From contig CAZYAZ010000001.1 of NCBI GenBank assembly GCA_964646205.1, positions 1-64,000 on the forward strand: a DNA stretch of 64,000 nt. Direction: 5' to 3'. Positions 8,501 through 18,208 of the stretch are shown here, in pieces (position 1 is the stretch's first letter; each line of letters starts with the position of its first letter). This stretch comes from UBA8437 sp964646205. Lineage in GTDB: Bacteria > Planctomycetota > Planctomycetia > Planctomycetales > Planctomycetaceae. Under the pieces are notes generated by a model. It worked only from the letters and a program-made list of their open reading frames with translations, ran no database searches and was not told the DNA's origin. The translations under genes and the position numbers were made by a program.

Positions 8501-11173
8501 CTAGAAAATGCCGAGAGCGTACTTGACGATCAGTCCGGCAAAGACAACCGACACCATGCTCATCAGCTTGATCAGGATGTTCAGACTGGGCCCACTGGTG
8601 TCCTTGAACGGATCACCCACGGTGTCGCCGACGACCCCGGCCTTGTGAGCATCAGAGCCCTTGCCACCGAAGTGACCCGCCTCAATGTATTTCTTGGCGT
8701 TGTCCCAGGCGCCACCCGCGTTGGCCATGAAGATGGCGACGGCAAATCCGGAGGTCAATCCCCCGGCAAGCATCCCCATCACGCCACCGACTCCCAGTAC
8801 CATTCCAACAAGAATTGGTACGGCCAACCCCAGCAGCGACGGCAACACCATTTCTCTCTGAGCCGCCCTGGTACTGATCGACACGCAGTTGGCGTAATCG
8901 GGCTTGGTCGTCCCCTCGAGAATCCCCGGATTTTCGGCAAATTGCCGCCGGACCTCCTGCACCATCCCGTCGGCAGCGCGGCCCACGGCCTTCATCGTCA
9001 TCGCGCAGAAGACAAACGCCAGCATCACGCCCATGAACATGCCGATCAACACGGCGGGGTTCATGACCGAGACATCATAGAGCCTGACAAAGTCGGGGAT
9101 CGTGGCCGTTTCGTTGCTGATCAGGAAGCCCATCGTGACAGCCGCAGGCAAATCGTCGATGCTCACCTGTTCACCATTCTCGGAGTCGTTGATCGCCTTG
9201 ACAAAGTCCTTGCTGGCCTGCGACGCCCCGGCGGGCATCACCAGGTAGGTTTCGACATCTTCACCGTGCTTCACGGCCAGGGCCCGCTTGTTGAGCTTGA
9301 TCAGTGTCCCATCCGCGACCTCGACCACCTCGGCCTTGGCCCAACGCTCGTAACCCACGCGGACCTCTTCGACGTAGGCGGCCAACAGGGCCAGTGCGGT
9401 CAGCGCAGCCGATCCAATGGCAAACCCCTTGCCCGTGGCAGCGGTGGTGTTGCCCAGGCTGTCCAGGGCATCGGTCCGCTCGCGAACCACCGGTTCCAGT
9501 CCCGCCATCTCGGCGTTGCCACCAGCGTTGTCAGCAATCGGTCCGTAGGCATCGGTGGCCAAAGTCAGTCCCAGGGTGCTGAGCATTCCGACGGCACCCA
9601 GGCCGACACCATAGAGTCCCATGGCAAACTTGCTGGCGTCTCCGAAGGCGAATTCGGTGCTGAAACCGAAGGCCAGCAGAATGGCAACACCGATCACAAC
9701 GATCGGCACCCAGACGCTGTAAAGGCCCTCGGCGACACCGGCAATAATGATCGTCGCCGGGCCACTCTCGGCCTGCTTGGCGATTGCCTGGGTCGGAGCG
9801 TACTCGTCACTGGTGGAGTACTCGGTCCACCATCCAATCAACCAGCCGGCCAGCAGGCCCACGCTGACAGAAACGAACAGCCCGATGTGTTCAGGCAACA
9901 GGAATTTCACCAGGGCAAACGCGGCAATGGCCACGGCCACACTGCTGTAATTGATGCCCTTGCCCAGTGCCTTCAACAGGTTCTTCTGGCTCGTGTCTTC
10001 CTTGGTCTTGACCAGGTACACGCCCCAGATGGACAACCCGATCCCAACAGCCGCCAACAGCAACGGCAGCATCAACGCCTTGAGCTGGTAGTCGATTCCC
10101 AGTCCCTCACCGACACCGGCGAAGGCGGCCACGCCCAAAGCGGCGCTGGCCAGGATCGATCCACAGTACGACTCGTACAGGTCGGCACCCATCCCGGCCA
10201 CATCGCCAACGTTGTCGCCAACGTTGTCAGCAATGGTCGCCGGGTTCCGCGGGTCGTCCTCGGGGATCCCCGCCTCGACCTTGCCAACCAAATCGGCACC
10301 CACGTCGGCCGCCTTGGTGAAGATTCCGCCGCCGACGCGAGCGAACAGTGCCTGGGCACTGGCTCCCATGCCGAAGCAGAGCATTGTCACGGTGATCTCG
10401 GCCAATGACATTTCAAAGCCGATGGTGTCCTGCAGGTAATACAACGCACCGAACCACAGGCAGATGTCCAACAGGCCCAGGCCCACCACGGTGAAGCCCA
10501 TGACGGCTCCACTACGGAAAGCAACCTGGAGACCCTCGTTCAGGGAGTTCTGGGCACCCTGGGTGGTTCGTGAACTGGCCCAGGTGGCCGTCTTCATGCC
10601 GAACCAGCCAGCCAGCCCACTGAACGCGCCGCCGGTCAGAAAGGCCCAGGGAACCAGCGGATGCTGTGCATCCAGTCCCAGCGACACGAACATCAACACC
10701 GCCCAGGCAATGGCAAAAAATACGCCCACCACGAAGTACTGACGCTTCAGATAGGCGTCGGCACCGTCGCGGACCGCCTGGGCGATCTCGATCATTCGCT
10801 CGTTGCCCTCGTCCTGAGCCATCATCCAGACATAGAACTTCCGGGCAAACACCAGCGCGATCACCGATCCGGCCAACGCAAACAACCAGCAGTAAAACAC
10901 CAGCGACTCGGTCTCTTCACTGGGTTTGTCGCCGGATTCACTCGGGGCGGCGGCCGGTTCAGCCGGGCCAGGCTTCTCGGCATCAGCCGCTGCCGGCTTC
11001 TCACTATCAGCCGCTGCCGGCTCTTGGGCGGCGGCCGCTGGTGCCGCCTGGCCCGGGTCCTCCTTGTCCTGGGCGAACACGCCCGGGGAGGACCAGACAG
11101 CCGTTGCGAGAATTGTGAACGTGAACAGCACCAGAGCCAGTGACGCCCGGCTCCCGGAATTCGCAAGTTTCAT
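8501..11173 (-). CDS. hppA: Membrane-bound ion-translocating pyrophosphatase, K+-dependent type
   Basis: Integral membrane enzyme that couples hydrolysis of cytoplasmic pyrophosphate to export of H+ and/or Na+. The catalytic segments are clear: the ADVGADLVGKVE region, the DNVGDNVGD motif and the second DNAGGNAEMAG motif. The residues that separate the two classes read GNTTAATGKGFA, with Ala and Gly where K+-independent enzymes have Lys and Thr, so K+ dependence is expected; ion specificity is not readable by eye. The protein is long (890 versus 660-770 aa). The extra is an N-terminal signal-like helix plus an Ala/Pro/Glu/Lys-rich repeat (residues about 35-90) and a hydrophilic insert of about 75 residues near residue 610. 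First gene of an hppA-rsfS-argS run. Confidence 0.96.
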   Translation of the reverse strand: MKLANSGSRASLALVLFTFTILATAVWSSPGVFAQDKEDPGQAAPAAAAQEPAAADSEKPAAADAEKPGPAEPAAAPSESGDKPSEETESLVFYCWLFALAGSVIALVFARKFYVWMMAQDEGNERMIEIAQAVRDGADAYLKRQYFVVGVFFAIAWAVLMFVSLGLDAQHPLVPWAFLTGGAFSGLAGWFGMKTATWASSRTTQGAQNSLNEGLQVAFRSGAVMGFTVVGLGLLDICLWFGALYYLQDTIGFEMSLAEITVTMLCFGMGASAQALFARVGGGIFTKAADVGADLVGKVEAGIPEDDPRNPATIADNVGDNVGDVAGMGADLYESYCGSILASAALGVAAFAGVGEGLGIDYQLKALMLPLLLAAVGIGLSIWGVYLVKTKEDTSQKNLLKALGKGINYSSVAVAIAAFALVKFLLPEHIGLFVSVSVGLLAGWLIGWWTEYSTSDEYAPTQAIAKQAESGPATIIIAGVAEGLYSVWVPIVVIGVAILLAFGFSTEFAFGDASKFAMGLYGVGLGAVGMLSTLGLTLATDAYGPIADNAGGNAEMAGLEPVVRERTDALDSLGNTTAATGKGFAIGSAALTALALLAAYVEEVRVGYERWAKAEVVEVADGTLIKLNKRALAVKHGEDVETYLVMPAGASQASKDFVKAINDSENGEQVSIDDLPAAVTMGFLISNETATIPDFVRLYDVSVMNPAVLIGMFMGVMLAFVFCAMTMKAVGRAADGMVQEVRRQFAENPGILEGTTKPDYANCVSISTRAAQREMVLPSLLGLAVPILVGMVLGVGGVMGMLAGGLTSGFAVAIFMANAGGAWDNAKKYIEAGHFGGKGSDAHKAGVVGDTVGDPFKDTSGPSLNILIKLMSMVSVVFAGLIVKYALGIF
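10980..11031. repeat. hppA: Imperfect direct repeat in the N-terminal linker of hppA
   Basis: A segment of about 17 bp, atcagccgctgccggct, occurs twice about 24 bp apart here, with a looser third copy towards 11040. It encodes the repeated A-A-A-D-x-E-K-P type linker of the pyrophosphatase. It resembles the low-complexity Ala/Pro/Glu repeats in two other genes of this window where the assembly broke. Confidence 0.55.
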
Positions 11174-11251
11174 CGCGCTAACCCATTACCGCTTCGGATC
11201 GGTTCTCGAAAGCGGCGAGTTTAGCGCCGTCCGGCCAGCGTGTCAACGTGC

Positions 11252-12637
11252 CTACAAGCCACCGAATCGCCTGTTGAAATTGAATTGCATCGTCGGCACC
11301 TTGTCGTTGAGGTGACGATTCCACAGGCCCGATAGCGGCAAGTCGTCGGCGGGAGGTCGTTCCAGCAGTTCGTCGATCTTCTTGACCAGCAACAACCCCC
11401 ACAAAGCCTCCTCGACAGTGAGGTCCTCGGTGATCAGATCCTCGTACCGGCTCAGCACTTCGTCGAGCCGGTCGAGGCCTTCGACCAGCAACTTGCGGGC
11501 CTTCGTCAATTCGTTCGTCTTGAACAACTCCTCGCCCTCGAAGAGCTTCTGGTGCGCCTCTGCGGTCCTGGGCTCGGATTCCGAGAGCGTCCGAGTCCGC
11601 CAGTAGCGATAGTTCACGACATTTTGAAAACTGCGAACCATTCGCCGGATCTGGCCCACCTCGACTCCCTGTGACCGGGCCAACCGCGAGTAGTGAGCTT
11701 CGCTGGGCAACTCGAGATTGACGCTGAACCCCTCGCCGGTGTCAAACAGTTCCTGGCCGTAACCGTCGGTCCAGTCCTTCTGGGCCACGCCCCACTGGTT
11801 GATCACGTAGTCACCGAAATAACCTTCACGGTTGAGCATGCCGTTGTTGTCCAGGCGACAGCGGTAGGGATACTGCCGAAAGATGTGACGCATCATCAGA
11901 TGCTGCTGGAATCCACGCGCCTCGAGCTCGTTGGCGATCTGGTAGAACTTGCGAGCGGCGAGAAAGTTGTCGACCCGATCGGGGTTCAATACGGGATCAA
12001 ACCCGCCGCGGTAACGTGGATCGGGGTCGCCTTTTTCATCTTCCGGCACGTTCTCGAACTGTCGACCGTCAGGATTGAAGTACTTGCGGTAAACACGCCA
12101 CTCGTCAGCAACGCCGATCTTCTGTCCGAGAATCCGTCCGATCTCGAAGTTCAGTTCGGGCGAGAACTGGTTGTACTCGGTCCCGTTGTTGATGAACTTC
12201 GCTCCCGCCTTGATCCAGAAATAGCGATCCCGCACATCATCCCATTCGGCCGCGACGTTGTAGGCCAGGTTCCACCCGTGGTATCTCCAGATCTGCAGGT
12301 AGTGAGGCTGCAGCATGGTGATCGACTCGGTCGTCGACCGCACCTTGGCCCAGTTCTTTGTCTTCTGCTGCTCGATGTAATCCATCCACAGCAGGTTGAC
12401 AGCGACACCCCGCATCCCCAGCAGCACCAGGTTCATCGCCGCGCTGGTGGGATCGACCCGACCGAGGTTGTGTTCCGAGAGACCCAGTTCCTGGCCCTGC
12501 GGTCGACGCAATTCCGCCAGAACCCCACCCCGACTGTCCCGACTGGACGGTCGACCGAGGATAAAGATCGGGATCAAAAGCAGCAGGATGGCGACAAAGT
12601 AGACAAGCTTGCGTTGCCGCGATGAGAGTCGGCTCAT
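11252..12637 (-). CDS. Membrane-anchored protein of unknown function linked to an ABC exporter
   Basis: I do not recognise a domain. The ATG at 12637 overlaps the stop of the permease gene (ATGA, 12634-12637) and gives 461 residues: an N-terminal transmembrane helix (about 11-28), then a long soluble region rich in Trp, Tyr and Arg. Early in it, residues 60-120 (LLGMRGVAVNLLWMDYIEQQ to LQIWRYHGWNLAYNVAAEWD) look like helical-repeat packing. The end (about 385-440) is a charged helical pair. The tight coupling to the ABC-2 permease suggests a periplasmic partner of the transporter, but that is inferred from position only. Confidence 0.75.
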   Translation of the reverse strand: MSRLSSRQRKLVYFVAILLLLIPIFILGRPSSRDSRGGVLAELRRPQGQELGLSEHNLGRVDPTSAAMNLVLLGMRGVAVNLLWMDYIEQQKTKNWAKVRSTTESITMLQPHYLQIWRYHGWNLAYNVAAEWDDVRDRYFWIKAGAKFINNGTEYNQFSPELNFEIGRILGQKIGVADEWRVYRKYFNPDGRQFENVPEDEKGDPDPRYRGGFDPVLNPDRVDNFLAARKFYQIANELEARGFQQHLMMRHIFRQYPYRCRLDNNGMLNREGYFGDYVINQWGVAQKDWTDGYGQELFDTGEGFSVNLELPSEAHYSRLARSQGVEVGQIRRMVRSFQNVVNYRYWRTRTLSESEPRTAEAHQKLFEGEELFKTNELTKARKLLVEGLDRLDEVLSRYEDLITEDLTVEEALWGLLLVKKIDELLERPPADDLPLSGLWNRHLNDKVPTMQFNFNRRFGGL

Positions 12638-14643
12638 TTGTGTTCGAGCTCCCTCAGCGAAAGGCTGTAGTAGGCAATGATCAGACACGGGATCAGGTAG
12701 GCCAGGGCGACACCGATCGAGGGAGCCAACGCCCGGGACCAAGGAACATCAAAACCGTTGGCGATATAGTTGTCCATCTGGAAACTGCGGAAATCGGGCA
12801 CGACATTCTCAACAATGAAAAGGCCCTCGTTGAGAAAACTGTCGATCGACTTGACGGCGTTGTAGAACGTGGTTTCCGGCAAATCGTCTGTGAGGTTGAT
12901 CTGGCGAATGATCCGGATCACCGATTCGATCGGTCCTCCACCCTCGACATCTCCCTCGACGATTTTCTCCAAAAACGCCTTGAAACCCTGACCGACCAGC
13001 AGCATCACCAGGGTCAACAGGGAGGAGACGGGACCCTTGAGGAAGCAACTGGAGGTGACTCCAATCACGACGATCAGGCCCAGCATCAACCAGATCCCGC
13101 AGATGGCCTTGGCGTATCCGATCGCGAAACTATTGCTGGGAAGCTGCACGAACAGGTCGCGTTGAGCCATGCCGAGATACTGGCCGGAATCCAGGCAGGC
13201 GACCTCGACACGCAGTTCCTGCTGGCCATTGACGAGATCCTTGATCAGGTCCAGTTGACGCCGCTCCCCGCTGTTCTGGTCGTAGTAATCAATCTGCGAC
13301 GGGACCAACGTGACGTTCTCGCCGAACTCGCTGATATTGAAACTCGGCAACGGGACCCTGGCCTTCGAGATCACCCGCACCACCACGTCCGGATCGTCAA
13401 CCAGCACGTAGGTGTTGCCCTTGACCATGAGTTCATGGGCCGGCACTGACACCGGGTTGACCGGCACGACCTGGCCATCAACCGTGGCCTCGTAACTGTT
13501 CTCGCCTGTCTTTCTCACAACCGCGGCCGACACGGACCGGTCGTTCGAGTCACGGAACACACTGCGATCGATCTTGACCAGGGTGTACTGCAACAAGAGG
13601 CTCGCCTGGATGTTGTCACCCTTGTGGGTCCGGAAAGCTTCAAAACTACTCTCCAGTCTCAGCCCCTTGGCCCGCCTGACGACCTCCTCGGTGACGTTTT
13701 CGAAGTCCCAGATCGCCCGCCACTGGGTGCCGCCGGCGATGTACGTCCGGTATTCCCAGATGTCTCCGGTGTTCACACCCAACTCGGTCGGACTGCCATC
13801 CGCCCCCGCAAAACTGAGCGTCCCCAGCACCGGTCGCTTGGCGACCAGGTGCCTCTTGAGCGCCGCGGCCCGAGCCAGCTCGGTCAGGTTGAACAGGTCA
13901 GGGTTGTCCTGTCTGAGGACCTGTCGACTCGCGGCTGTCGTCACACTGGTCGGGTTGTCCCCGGCGGTCACCCGCACCGTGACACCCTCGCCCCCCTGCA
14001 CGTATTCGACCAGCGTCTCCTGGCCATCCTTTTCGAACGACTGGGAATAGACCGTCAGGTTGTGAGCCACCTCACGGTCAATCCAGATGTAGCCGGTCGC
14101 TCCCATGACCACCACCAGGATTGTCATCAACGACGAGAACCCCAGCATCCGTCCGATCACGATCTCTGTCTTGCGGGCCGGCTTGGTCACCACCGTGTGC
14201 AATGACCGGTTGCGAATGTCCTCGGGCAAACCCCAGCACGAGATCAGCAACACGACCGGCAACAACAACCAGGTGATCGCCGTCAGCACGAAGCTGATGT
14301 AGTTCTTCACCTGCAGGTCCATTCGCTCGTTCGGATTGTCCATGAACCAGCTGCCAAACATGAACAGCAGGGCGAACATTCCGAAAACCACGAGGGCCTT
14401 GCGACGGATCGCTTCGCGGAAGGTCAACTGGGCGATCGCATACACTCGCCGTGGCGAGAGTTGGAGCAGATCGGCAAAGAACCTGGGAATCCAGCGGAGG
14501 ACCATCAGCGGCCCTTTTTTGCCGTGCGTTAGCAGGCTCAGGCCGCATGCGGCGATGATCACCAGCACCAGGAAAGCGGTGACCGCCTTCCCCCAGTGCT
14601 GGATGGCATCCAGGAAATCAAAAGGTTGAGTATCAATCGACAT
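12634..14643 (-). CDS. ABC-2 type transporter permease with large extracytoplasmic domain
   Basis: Membrane subunit of an ABC exporter, encoded 51 bp after its ATPase. Of 669 residues, helices are visible near 20-40, 85-105 and 120-150, then a cytoplasmic loop (LPEDIRNRSLHTVVTKPARK) typical of ABC-2 permeases. A helix at about 170-195 follows, a soluble domain of roughly 290 residues (about 200-490) comes next, and a cluster of helices lies near the C-terminus (about 505-560 and 640-665). The large central domain is unusual for plain ABC-2 permeases but common in planctomycete gliding-type or NatB-like exporters. Substrate unknown. Confidence 0.88.
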   Translation of the reverse strand: MSIDTQPFDFLDAIQHWGKAVTAFLVLVIIAACGLSLLTHGKKGPLMVLRWIPRFFADLLQLSPRRVYAIAQLTFREAIRRKALVVFGMFALLFMFGSWFMDNPNERMDLQVKNYISFVLTAITWLLLPVVLLISCWGLPEDIRNRSLHTVVTKPARKTEIVIGRMLGFSSLMTILVVVMGATGYIWIDREVAHNLTVYSQSFEKDGQETLVEYVQGGEGVTVRVTAGDNPTSVTTAASRQVLRQDNPDLFNLTELARAAALKRHLVAKRPVLGTLSFAGADGSPTELGVNTGDIWEYRTYIAGGTQWRAIWDFENVTEEVVRRAKGLRLESSFEAFRTHKGDNIQASLLLQYTLVKIDRSVFRDSNDRSVSAAVVRKTGENSYEATVDGQVVPVNPVSVPAHELMVKGNTYVLVDDPDVVVRVISKARVPLPSFNISEFGENVTLVPSQIDYYDQNSGERRQLDLIKDLVNGQQELRVEVACLDSGQYLGMAQRDLFVQLPSNSFAIGYAKAICGIWLMLGLIVVIGVTSSCFLKGPVSSLLTLVMLLVGQGFKAFLEKIVEGDVEGGGPIESVIRIIRQINLTDDLPETTFYNAVKSIDSFLNEGLFIVENVVPDFRSFQMDNYIANGFDVPWSRALAPSIGVALAYLIPCLIIAYYSLSLRELEHK

Positions 14644-14694
14644 CAGGAACTCACTGACAATTCACGGTCATCTGAACCGCGGTACCACCCGGGA

Positions 14695-15835
14695 TCACTC
14701 GGACTCGGAACCCACGTCTGACGCAACGGCATCCTCAGCAACAAACCGCCGCCCAGGACGCTCGCGACTCTCCTCCACTGTTCTCAGGAACAGTTCCTCG
14801 AGCGTGCTGGTGGGATGATCAACTGACTCGATGCTGGCCCCGTGACGCTGGATCACATCCTGGATCTCGGCCAGCGCCGTGTCGTCAAGTTTCGAGGTCA
14901 TCAACTGCGTCCGTCCCTGCTCGGTCAGCAGATCCTCGACCCGACCCAGCTGCTTGAGTTCACCCTCGTAGAGAATCGCGATCCGGTCACACACGTCCTG
15001 CACGTCGGCCAGCAAGTGACTGCACATCACGACCGTCTTCCCTTCGTCACGCAACTTCAGGATCAGGTCCTTCATGTCACGGGTCCCCAGGGGATCCAGG
15101 CCGGTGGTCGGCTCGTCCAGGAGCACCAGGTCCGGATCATTGATCAGCGCCTGGGCCAACCCGATCCGCCGGGTCATTCCCTTGGAGTACTCTTTCAACT
15201 GGCGGTGCTTGGCGTGCGAGAGTCCCACCATGTCAATGTAGTGAGCGACCCGCTCGCGACGCTCGGCCTTGCTGATGTTGAACAGCCGACCGTAGAAGTC
15301 CAGCGTCTCGACCGCATTGAGAAAACGGTAGAGGTAGGATTCTTCGGGCAGGTACCCGATCCGCTCGTTCTTTTCGACGTTGGTCGCCGTCTCGCCCAGG
15401 ATCGTGATCTCACCGGCCGAGGGAAACAATAGCCCCAGCAGCAACTTCATCGTCGTCGTCTTGCCGGACCCGTTCGGACCCAGCAAACCGAAAATCTCAC
15501 CCGGTTGCACATCCAGCGAAAGCGACTTGAGGGCCTGGACCTTGGGACGCCCCCAGAAGTCGCGGTAGATCTTGGACAGGTTGCGTATCTTGATGACGGG
15601 TTCGTTCGAGGCCGCANNNNNNNNNNNNNNNNNNNNNNNNNNNNNNNNNNNNNNNNNNNNNNNNNNNNNNNNNNNNNNNNNNNNNNNNNNNNNNNNNNNN
15701 NNNNNNNNNNNNNNNNGGCTCGGCCGCAGGCTCGGCCGCAGGCTCGGCCGCAGGCTCGGCCGCAGGCTCGGCCGCAGGCTCGGGCGACTCAGACTCGGGT
15801 TGCATGTCTTGGTTGACTGCTTCGTTGGTGTCCAT
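14695..15835 (-). CDS. ABC transporter ATP-binding protein with EPAA-repeat N-terminus, interrupted by an assembly gap
   Basis: ATPase of the exporter. Visible motifs are Walker A GLLGPNGSGKTTT, the ABC signature in KEYSKGMTRRIGLAQAL, Walker B DLVLLDEPTTGLD and the switch His in VVMCSHLLADVQD; the order and the C-terminal extension of about 70 residues fit ABC-2 ATPases of the CcmA/NatA type. The true start is the ATG at 15835 (MDTNEAVNQDM), followed by an acidic stretch and at least five E-P-A-A repeats. The frame is lost across 100 N at 15617-15716 because the gap length is arbitrary; reading straight through mis-frames the N-terminus. About 280 residues after the gap are intact, so the gene is probably functional. 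Confidence 0.9.
15617..15716. other. Assembly gap (100 N) inside the ABC ATPase gene
   Basis: Exactly 100 N, a usual placeholder length for an unknown distance. The right edge abuts a 12-bp tandem repeat, so a repeat longer than the reads is the likely cause. Coordinates downstream may be shifted relative to the real genome. Confidence 0.98.
15717..15782. repeat. 12-bp tandem repeat encoding EPAA
   Basis: Five identical copies of ggctcggccgca (15717-15776) and a half copy up to 15782; the complement codes for E-P-A-A in the N-terminus of the ABC ATPase. The array runs into the assembly gap, so the copy number is a minimum. Confidence 0.95.
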
Positions 15836-16114
15836 CGCAGGTGTCCGCGGTGGGAGGGAAGTGATTCGTGGATCGAAGAATCTTGCCACGCCAGAGGCGC
15901 CGGTCCTCGACTGCGTCTACGCAGTGCACGGCACACCTGTTGGAGAGATTCTTGCTGCGGCGCACCAACCGGGCGAGACCGCCCTGAACTCTACGAGCCA
16001 CTCCGGGGCCGTGCAAGAACCCGCTGGCGATCTGCTGTCACCTCGACGGGGGTGTCGCAACGGTCGTGACGATCATGGCGATTGCTGAGGCTCCCGAGTC
16101 ACGAAAAATGCCTC

Positions 16115-17011
16115 CTAGAACCTCGCTTTGCGTTGCGACAGGTACCCGACCAGTGCGCGATCGAACCGCATGCTCGTGTCCAATCGCACGTAGTCGGCTC
16201 CTATCGAATGGCACTCCTTCTCGTAACGGTCGCACATCGCCTCGAGCGTCTCCAGATAATCTCCCCGGATGCCCTCCGCATCGAGAATCAGCGACTCGCC
16301 GCTCTCGGGGTCCTTCAGGTCAACCATTCCCCGAAACGGAAACGTTGCCTCGGCCTCGTCAAGGACATGGAACACGATCACATCATGACCGGCGTGCCGG
16401 AGTTGCTGCAGCCCGCGTATCACCGAGTCGGGATCCGTCAGCAGGTCGCTGAAGATCATCAACAGGCTCCGGTGGCGGATCATCGCCGCAATCCTCGCCA
16501 GGTTCTCCCCGATTTCGGTCAATCCTTGAGGTTTCGCACCGGCCAGCATCGCCAGCACGTTGGCCAACTGCGTCCGCTTGCTCCGGGCTGGCAGGCTGGC
16601 CCGGATCGCCTCGTCGAAGGTGATCAGTCCCACCGGATCCTGTTGATGAATCATCAGGTATCCCAGCGCGGCGGCCAGGCAAATGCAGTAGTCGAACTTG
16701 GTCAACTCCTGCCTGTGGGTGTAACCCATGCTCTCGGAGAGATCCATGACAAGGTAACCGGTGATGTTGGTCTCGGCCTGGTACTCCTTGACGTAGAAAC
16801 GATCCGTCTTGGCGTAAACCAGCCAGTCAATCAGCTTGGGATCGTCCCCCTGGGCGTACCTCCGGTGTTCACTGAACTCAACGGAAAACCCCTGGAACGG
16901 GCTGGTGTGCAAACCGCTCAGAAATCCCTCGACGATAAACCGCGCCCGCAGGTCCAGCCGCGCCACGGTGCGGACAACTTCTGGCTTGAGATACTCTTCG
17001 ATCGCGGGCAT
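16115..17011 (-). CDS. DUF58 domain protein (vWA-like)
   Basis: Partner of MoxR ATPases, thought to carry a von Willebrand A-like metal-binding fold. The DUF58 core is evident: FSVEFSEHRRYAQGDDPKLIDWLVYAKTDRFYVKEY, then the DLSESMG motif (an MIDAS-like DxSxSxG). No transmembrane segment is seen, so it is cytoplasmic or peripheral. It begins 32 bp after moxR ends, in the same direction, matching the widespread MoxR-DUF58 pair. The batA-like membrane vWA genes that often follow are absent here; the ABC exporter comes instead after 279 bp in which I see no gene. Confidence 0.92.
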   Translation of the reverse strand: MPAIEEYLKPEVVRTVARLDLRARFIVEGFLSGLHTSPFQGFSVEFSEHRRYAQGDDPKLIDWLVYAKTDRFYVKEYQAETNITGYLVMDLSESMGYTHRQELTKFDYCICLAAALGYLMIHQQDPVGLITFDEAIRASLPARSKRTQLANVLAMLAGAKPQGLTEIGENLARIAAMIRHRSLLMIFSDLLTDPDSVIRGLQQLRHAGHDVIVFHVLDEAEATFPFRGMVDLKDPESGESLILDAEGIRGDYLETLEAMCDRYEKECHSIGADYVRLDTSMRFDRALVGYLSQRKARF

Positions 17012-17043
17012 AAGCGGTTGGGGGAAGAGCCAGGAAAGAGGAA

Positions 17044-18057
<1,014 letters not shown>

Positions 18058-18208
18058 GAAACAAGTGGCTGGTTGAAAAGAGTCGAATCCAGGAGAGAAC
18101 CGTTGGCGGGGGCGACCCGTGTTGACCGCAAAGCGAGGGCACCGGAAGATGGGGACGCCCATGCCGGGACATCATGGACACCATCCCTGCGGAGAGTCAA
18201 TCGAGGAC

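Noticed and set aside
8645..10408. Open frame of 587 codons opposite hppA
   Set aside because: Long antisense frames are expected in GC-rich genes; the pyrophosphatase on the other strand is beyond doubt.
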